Source of the DNA: Candidatus Methanodesulfokora washburnensis
GTDB lineage: Archaea > Korarchaeota > Korarchaeia > Korarchaeales > Korarchaeaceae
Assembly (NCBI RefSeq): GCF_003947435.1
Contig: NZ_RCOS01000077.1
Coordinates: 1 to 37,975, forward strand
DNA: 37,975 bases
Direction: 5' to 3'
This document shows positions 32,877 to 37,975 of the stretch, piece by piece. The position numbers and the translations under genes are program-made. The notes under the pieces were generated by a model, which saw only the letters and a program-made list of their open reading frames with translations, was not told where the DNA came from and ran no database searches. Each line of letters begins with the position of its first letter. The first letter of the stretch is position 1.

Positions 32877-33890
32877 TCAGTATCTTATCCTCGGATCCAC
32901 ATACGCATAAATTAGATCCACAACCAAGCTCACTAGGGCTACGAAAAGAGCGTAGAATGCTATTGTTCCCTGAACTGTGGTGAAGTCCCTGTACTCTATT
33001 CTCTCCATCAGAAATGTTCCCATTCCAGGCCAGGAGAATGTAGTCTCTGTTAAAACGGCCCCTGCAAGAAGAAGGGCAAACTGAAGGCCCATCATCGTCA
33101 GTATTGGTATCAATGCGTTCTTCAGCCCATGTCTGAAGAGTATAGATGATGTCTTAAGCCCTCTTGCCCTGCATGCCCTGATAAAGTCCTGAGAGAAGAC
33201 CTCTATTAAGCTGGATCTGACAAGCCTTGTGTAGATGCCGCTCAAGACTATGCCCAGGGTTAATGACGGAAGAGCTAGGTGCTCTAGTGCATTAACTAAA
33301 GATTTAAAATTAAGTGTTAATATACTATCAATTATATAAAGGCCTGTTATATGCTTTGGCTCAAGAAGAGGGTCTATTCTTCCACCTACGGGAAGCACAT
33401 TAAGCCACACCCCAAAGATAAGCTGAAGCATCATCCCAAACCATGGTATGAAGAGGGAATAAGCGACTATGCTGTACACTCTCATCGAGAAGTCCACTTT
33501 GCCACCTTTCTTTACTCCTGCTATCATGCCCGTGGCTATACCTATGATTATGCTTACAATAAAACTGCAAATTGTCAGCTCAAGGGTTGCCGGAAAATGA
33601 TCCATTATCTCAGCTATAACAGGCCTTCTTCCCCATATCATCGATGTCCCAAGATCTCCTTGTATCAGCTTTCCTAGATAGTCCAGATACTGCTGCCACA
33701 AGGGTTTATCCAAGCCAAGCTGATGCTCCAGCTCAGCTATGTACTTTGGGGATGCCTTCATCCCAACTATCGCTATAACAGGATTCCCTGGGAGAACTCT
33801 CATCACAAAGAAGACTAAAGTAAGGAGGATGAGTATCATCGGTACTGTGAGAACAACCCTAGTTGCTATATATGCCTTCAATGAGGCCAT
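32877..33890 (-). CDS. dppB: Peptide ABC transporter permease, DppB type (second system)
   Basis: The 337-residue permease has six predicted spans. The N-terminal ATRVVLTVPMILILLTLVFF span is followed by VLPGNPVIAI and the LGLDKPLWQQYLDYL segment common in DppB. The coupling region has TRLVRSSLIEVFSQDFIRACRARG, and the C-terminus ends with the typical DLIYAYVDPRIRY. ATG 33890 follows GGTGATAGG. It lies 28 bp after the binding-protein gene and 2 bp before the dppC ribosome region, so it is part of a compact five-gene operon. Confidence 0.93.
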   Translation of the reverse strand: MASLKAYIATRVVLTVPMILILLTLVFFVMRVLPGNPVIAIVGMKASPKYIAELEHQLGLDKPLWQQYLDYLGKLIQGDLGTSMIWGRRPVIAEIMDHFPATLELTICSFIVSIIIGIATGMIAGVKKGGKVDFSMRVYSIVAYSLFIPWFGMMLQLIFGVWLNVLPVGGRIDPLLEPKHITGLYIIDSILTLNFKSLVNALEHLALPSLTLGIVLSGIYTRLVRSSLIEVFSQDFIRACRARGLKTSSILFRHGLKNALIPILTMMGLQFALLLAGAVLTETTFSWPGMGTFLMERIEYRDFTTVQGTIAFYALFVALVSLVVDLIYAYVDPRIRY

Positions 33891-33918
33891 CCTATCACCA
33901 AAAAAAGAGGAAAAGGGG

Positions 33919-35511
33919 TCAGCTACCTACCTGCTTGTATATCAGGTAGTATCTCAGCAGCATCAGAGGATCGAGAACTATGCCTCCAACTGTGTCCTTT
34001 GATGCTACATAAAGCTTTCCTTGGAATATCGGGACTATTGGAGCATCATCAGCAAGTTTTATCTGTATGTTCTTGTACAAATCAACTCTCTTTGACTGAT
34101 CTGGCTCAACTTCGGCCTGTTCAAGCATCTTATCCATTTCAGGATCACTGTATGGATTTCCAAGCCATCTGTTTGATCCTGTGTGGAGGAACGGGAAGGT
34201 GTAGTCATCCGGATCCATATAGTCTGGATACCAGCCATAAAGCGTGACAGCAAGCTGCCCCTTCCTTGTAAGATCAAGGTATGTGCTCCATTCAGCGCTT
34301 TTCACAGTAACCTCCACCATTCCAGTCTTCTCCCATGCCTCCTTTATCAATGCAGCTACATCCGCCTCAGTATCTCCGTAGTGGGATGGAGTGTACCAGA
34401 GCTCTACCTTCAACTTGTTGCTCTCGCTATATCCTGCTTGTCTCAGGAGCTGTTTTGCAAGGTCCAAATTGGCCTCTCCGTACTTGTCCTTGAATGCATC
34501 TATGTGTCCCCACATTCCATTTGGTATCAAGCTGTAGAGAGGATCAACTGTCCCAAGGAACACCTTCTGAGCTATTGAGTTCCTATCTAGAGCTGCTGCA
34601 AGGGCCTGTCTCACAAGTTTGTTATCAAACGGAGGTATTTTTGTGTTGAACACTATGTATCTTATGAATGATCCTGGTCCCTCCCAGACCTTTATCCCTG
34701 GCTTCGTCTTCAGACTGTTTATATCCGTTGGGTTCAGCGTCTTCCAAGCTATATCTATCTCCCCGCTCTCGAGAGCAAGCCTAAGAGTTGTAGCATCCTT
34801 ATAGAACTTTATAACAACAGTTTTTGTCTTAGGTGGTGTTCCATAATAATATGGATTCGCCTCAAGCACAAGCTGCTGATCCCTAACGAACTTCACTATC
34901 CTGTATGGTCCAACTCCTCCAGCTGTGTTGTCCGATGATACTTTATCTGCTGGATATTTATCCGGAGGTATTGGGAAGTATGTGGGAACAGCTAATATAG
35001 CTGGGAAGAATGACAGGGGAGACTTAAGCGTGATCTTCAGCGTGTAATTATCTAATACATCAACTTTGTCCACAAGATCTGTGACAAACCAGGCTGGATC
35101 TCCGTTTATCCTCGCAACTCTCTCTATAGACCACTTCAACGTGTTTGCATTGCAGGGACTTCCATCCGCAAACTTGAGATCAGTCCTAAGCTTTAGTATG
35201 TAGACCTTCCCTCCCTCCTGAACCTGATAATCAGTTATTATCCCCTTCTCCAGATCTGTTGTCCCAGGCTTGTACTTGAATGGCCCCTCCATCACGTTGT
35301 TGAACACCTCCCAAGTGAAGAAGTCATACGCCATGGCCGGATCCAGATCGGAGATCTTATCAGTGGTTCCTATCGTTATCGTATCGGCATATTTAGGAGT
35401 TGGTGGTGCGGGAGGTGGCGTTGGCTTTTGCATAAGCAGGGCTGCAGCAGCCAGTACTATCACCACTACAATGACAACAGCTGCCCAAACAGCCTTTGAT
35501 ACTCCTCTCAT
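33919..35511 (-). CDS. dppA: ABC transporter peptide-binding protein (SBP family 5, second system)
   Basis: The protein has 530 residues from ATG 35511. An N-terminal hydrophobic anchor (about residues 6-26, AVWAAVVIVVVIVLAAAALL) is followed by a proline-rich linker PTPPPAPPTPK, placing the ligand-binding domain outside the membrane. Family 5 features include LEKGIITDYQVQEGGKVYIL and FADGSPCNANTLKWSIERVA. The start is fixed by GGAGGTGA 6 bp upstream; the longer frame to 35586 lies before the predicted transcription start. It should capture peptides for the downstream DppB/C/D/F proteins. It is only moderately similar to the first system's binding protein, suggesting a different ligand range. 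Confidence 0.93.
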   Translation of the reverse strand: MRGVSKAVWAAVVIVVVIVLAAAALLMQKPTPPPAPPTPKYADTITIGTTDKISDLDPAMAYDFFTWEVFNNVMEGPFKYKPGTTDLEKGIITDYQVQEGGKVYILKLRTDLKFADGSPCNANTLKWSIERVARINGDPAWFVTDLVDKVDVLDNYTLKITLKSPLSFFPAILAVPTYFPIPPDKYPADKVSSDNTAGGVGPYRIVKFVRDQQLVLEANPYYYGTPPKTKTVVIKFYKDATTLRLALESGEIDIAWKTLNPTDINSLKTKPGIKVWEGPGSFIRYIVFNTKIPPFDNKLVRQALAAALDRNSIAQKVFLGTVDPLYSLIPNGMWGHIDAFKDKYGEANLDLAKQLLRQAGYSESNKLKVELWYTPSHYGDTEADVAALIKEAWEKTGMVEVTVKSAEWSTYLDLTRKGQLAVTLYGWYPDYMDPDDYTFPFLHTGSNRWLGNPYSDPEMDKMLEQAEVEPDQSKRVDLYKNIQIKLADDAPIVPIFQGKLYVASKDTVGGIVLDPLMLLRYYLIYKQVGS

Positions 35512-35516
35512 ATTTT

Positions 35517-35572
35517 TCACCTCCTCTTCATGAGGAGCAGAATTTTTCTCCCAAGCGAAAATATAAATATAT
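35517..35572 (-). promoter_or_regulatory. Promoter and leader of the second peptide ABC operon
   Basis: ATATATTTATAT (35561-35572) is a strong TATA box predicting a start near 35540 and a leader of about 29 nt. The leader contains a tiny ATG-initiated frame of four codons plus TGA (35531-35517), and the GGAGGTGA site lies within its end. Confidence 0.5.
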
Positions 35573-35613
35573 CCTAAGGATTTCAAAGTAAAAAAGGTTG
35601 TAAAAATTAACTC

Positions 35614-36867
35614 TTACTCGTATCTCAAGGCCTCTGATGGCTCCAAGCTTGCAGCTCTAAGAGATGGAGGTATTGCTCCTATTATAGTAACAGCAACTGT
35701 TATGAGGAATATCATAAGTGCTATCTCCAGAGGAAGAGTTGGAACCATGGATGCGCTTATCTGGGGTTGAGTTGCCGGTTGAGCCCGGACAGCCATTCCA
35801 CCAGCTGGTCTACGCTGTCCTACGGTCATACCTCCTCCAACTGTTAGCATTCCACCTGTCAGCGATGAAAATGCCAAGGCACCCAGATAGCCTGCTGCCA
35901 TACCGGGCAAGACACCGGAGATGCTTATTATCATGGCTTCCACTAGGAAAAGCAGAACTATATCTCTTCTTGAGGCACCCAATGCCCTCATCGTCCCTAT
36001 TATCTTAGTTCTCTCGGTAACAGCTGTGTACATGGAGTTCATCATACCTATTGATGCGACAACAATGGTCATGCCTGCTATTGCACCAATAACCAAGACA
36101 GACGTGTTTATCATAGTGCTCAAGGCTCTCTGCACATCCTTCATTGAGATAGCTGTTGCTGTATCGCCAAACTCTGACCTGAGCTCATCAACCACATAAT
36201 CTACATTGGACTCGCTGTCAGCCACTATCATCACAATAGCATATCCTCTAGCAGCCCTGAAGAAGTTCATCTGCAGCTTCTCCGCGACGTCAAGGGGCAG
36301 TATAATTGAGTTATCCACATCAGTGAATATAGATGTCCCGTAAGGAGCCGCAACAGCACTTATCCTTATGTTGCTCCCCATTATCTTTACAGTAGTTCCG
36401 ACAAGAGCTGTTGGATCGTCCACAAATCTTTCTGCTAAATTGTACCCTATTATGGCCCCTCCTTCATAGTTCTGAGGTATTACCCCTTCCAATATCTTGA
36501 GATCGGGTGCAGCGTCCTGAAGGTAGTCCATGTCCAAGCCTGTTATACTAACCCTAGATGTTATTCCATTTATCGTTATGCTCGTGGAAAGCCTAACCAT
36601 CGGAGCCACTCTCTCAACATGGGGTATTGTGGAAAGGGTGGAGATATCAGAATCGGTAAGGGGACTCTGCATCGACATCAGATATATCGTCCTGAGGCTT
36701 GATCCCTTTATAAGCTGGTTTATGTAAACACCAAACCCTTCAGCATAAGAAACAACTGCAGTGAGGGTGACGACTCCAACAAATATCCCTATGAGGGTGA
36801 GAGCTGCCCTCCTCTTCCTCACAGCTATGGCTTTAACTGAGAACTTCACTATGTCAAGGGGGTTCAA
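35614..36867 (-). CDS. MacB/FtsX-type ABC transporter permease
   Basis: The 417-residue protein has the MacB layout. Span 1 (about 21-43) precedes a large extracellular MacB periplasmic-core-like domain (about 45-250, with VERVAPMVRLS and GAIIGYNLAERF). Spans 2-4 follow (about 255-278, 302-332, 380-403), with the FtsX motif TERTKIIGTMRALGASRRDI before span 3 and a C-terminal RAASLEPSEALRYE. These permeases work as mechanotransmitters with a cytoplasmic ATPase, not present in the window. The loop between spans 3 and 4 has an unusual G/M/Q/P-rich insert (about 335-378). The start TTG overlaps the stop of the upstream gene by 4 bp. Confidence 0.88.
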   Translation of the reverse strand: MNPLDIVKFSVKAIAVRKRRAALTLIGIFVGVVTLTAVVSYAEGFGVYINQLIKGSSLRTIYLMSMQSPLTDSDISTLSTIPHVERVAPMVRLSTSITINGITSRVSITGLDMDYLQDAAPDLKILEGVIPQNYEGGAIIGYNLAERFVDDPTALVGTTVKIMGSNIRISAVAAPYGTSIFTDVDNSIILPLDVAEKLQMNFFRAARGYAIVMIVADSESNVDYVVDELRSEFGDTATAISMKDVQRALSTMINTSVLVIGAIAGMTIVVASIGMMNSMYTAVTERTKIIGTMRALGASRRDIVLLFLVEAMIISISGVLPGMAAGYLGALAFSSLTGGMLTVGGGMTVGQRRPAGGMAVRAQPATQPQISASMVPTLPLEIALMIFLITVAVTIIGAIPPSLRAASLEPSEALRYE

Positions 36868-37975
36868 ATTTTCCTCCCCCTCTGTATTCCTCTTCCTAGG
36901 ATAAATCCGACTAGCAGCGATGCTATTACCAGCAGCAGGGCGTATATATAACTTATTCCTCCTTGAGCTGTCCTAGCCATCTGTACCTCTCCTGTAAAGG
37001 TCTTAAAAACTGGTATTATCGTGGAATACTTGCCATAGCTTCCGGGAGATGCCTCATAGTTCACAGTTAGGTTGATAAAGCCTAATGTGGCATTTCCTAT
37101 GTTACAAGAGAGGTAGAAGCTTGAGGTGTCTCCCTGTTTTATACTCCCTATGTAGCTTGTGGCTCTGCATATTCCACTGAATCCTGTCACATTTCTTATC
37201 ATAGTGATATTTCTTCTGCTGAAATTCATCCCAGCTCCTCCTGCGAAGCCAAATGCAGTTATGTTGACGTTTGAGGCATCCCTGTTCCCAGTGTTAGCTA
37301 AAACCCCCGTTATCCTGACAGATCCACCGGATTGAGTAGCTTGAGCTGAAGCTATTATCACCTCTGCTCTCTGAACAGACGAGAATCCCAAGCTTAGCTG
37401 TTTCTGGAGACTCACATAATCCCCTTGATACCACCTCATATACGTTACAACAGCTGGTAGCACATAGTAATCAGATCCTGCTGAGGGAAGAACCTTGAGA
37501 CTTATGAGCTTCTCATCTCCCTTCCTCATGTCCCCTATGTATATGTTAGATGGTCCTATTATTGTTATCCCCTGTCCCTGCTGAAATGTTATCTCAACTC
37601 TGTTTGCCGTCTGATCTCCGACATTTCTCACTTCTATTGGGACTTCCTGTTCTCTTCCTGGCATCAACGATGTTTTATTTGTGCTTATCACTATATCAGG
37701 TCCTAGGGATCCGGAGCTATCAATATCAAATCTAAATACCTCTGATTTTTGCAATGTAGCTGATCCAAGTTGATATGAAACAGTCACTGTTACTAGGGCA
37801 TAGCCGTTAGAGGAAGCACCTTTCGGCACATTTACCCTCGTTTTTAGCCTGTAATAGGAGCCGGGCTGGAGCCATTCATTTATGTAGATTGTGGGATTCA
37901 GCACCTGGACTATATCCCCTGAGACAGTTGCTGATTGAAGCTTGATCTCCCTATCACCAGAATTTGTTATTATGA
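36864..37975 (-). CDS. Extracellular COG1361/CARDB-like membrane-anchored protein (5' end beyond window)
   Basis: The minus frame is open to the window edge (at least 369 residues), reading IITNSGDREIKLQSA upstream of the first GTG, so the start is missing. Repeated beta-rich NxGD-type domains (NVGDQTANRVEITF, NTGNRDASNVNITAF) are of the CARDB/COG1361 S-layer-like kind. One transmembrane span near the C-terminus (ISYIYALLLVIASLLVGFIL) ends in the basic tail GRGIQRGRKI. At least seven N-x-S/T sequons are present. It is coupled to the MacB-like permease by a 4-bp overlap, so it is probably the exterior partner of that transporter. The ATPase gene may lie beyond the right edge. Confidence 0.8.
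   Translation of the reverse strand, partial: IITNSGDREIKLQSATVSGDIVQVLNPTIYINEWLQPGSYYRLKTRVNVPKGASSNGYALVTVTVSYQLGSATLQKSEVFRFDIDSSGSLGPDIVISTNKTSLMPGREQEVPIEVRNVGDQTANRVEITFQQGQGITIIGPSNIYIGDMRKGDEKLISLKVLPSAGSDYYVLPAVVTYMRWYQGDYVSLQKQLSLGFSSVQRAEVIIASAQATQSGGSVRITGVLANTGNRDASNVNITAFGFAGGAGMNFSRRNITMIRNVTGFSGICRATSYIGSIKQGDTSSFYLSCNIGNATLGFINLTVNYEASPGSYGKYSTIIPVFKTFTGEVQMARTAQGGISYIYALLLVIASLLVGFILGRGIQRGRKI

Noticed and set aside
35512-35586. 25-residue N-terminal extension of the second binding protein
   Set aside because: It lies before the predicted transcription start and the strong GGAGGTGA site, and would put a charged tail in front of the signal segment.
1-37975. CRISPR array, prophage or rRNA genes
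   Set aside because: No regularly spaced repeats, no Cas, phage structural or integrase genes, and no rRNA-like tract was seen on either strand.

Overview
The window looks like the chromosome of a hyperthermophilic or thermophilic archaeon, probably in or near the Thermoproteota; a Korarchaeum-like lineage is not excluded. Evidence: the short archaeal PheT and winged-helix PheS, a class I (archaeal) CCA-adding enzyme, archaeal DUF460, DUF763 and MTH938-type proteins, 6-phospho-3-hexuloisomerase, heavy use of ATA (Ile) and AGA/AGG (Arg) codons, archaeal TATA boxes, many leaderless genes, and GGTGA ribosome sites inside operons. I found no tRNA, rRNA, CRISPR array or prophage. Species cannot be settled from this sequence alone.

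Left part (1-10302): a partial nitroreductase and a small charged protein, then a divergent catabolic locus. The minus arm has DUF917 (S-methyl-thiohydantoin desulfurase family), an Asp/Glu/hydantoin racemase and an M29/NicX-like metalloenzyme. The plus arm has a second hydantoin-racemase paralogue, a 23-codon leader ORF and a complete peptide-type ABC importer (binding protein, two permeases, two ATPases). The two arms share a 59-bp promoter region. The layout suggests uptake and breakdown of a cyclic amide (hydantoin-like) or modified peptide.

Middle (10457-24923): DUF763; a lone TnpB nuclease gene with a strongly hairpinned 3' end lying just upstream of the pheS promoter; then the housekeeping operon pheS-pheT-MTH938-like-eno. 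It collides tail to tail, with a 20-bp overlap, with a minus operon read as surface glycoprotein - glmS - hexuloisomerase - cca. A 315-bp AT-rich divergent promoter region separates this from the DUF460 nuclease-like gene.

Right part (24926-37975): a nucleotidyltransferase/metallophosphoesterase gene pair; an APC amino-acid permease with a 20-bp palindrome at its predicted transcription start; a plus-strand pair of a two-TM protein and an arrestin-fold-like protein; a second complete peptide ABC importer on the minus strand, whose two ATPase genes share a near-identical 60-bp tract over the cysteine cluster; and a MacB/FtsX-type permease with a partial extracellular partner running off the right edge.

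Overall the cell appears geared to import peptides and amino acids (two Dpp systems and an APC permease). The least explained units are the hydantoin-type locus, the two-TM/arrestin-like pair and the nucleotidyltransferase/phosphoesterase pair.
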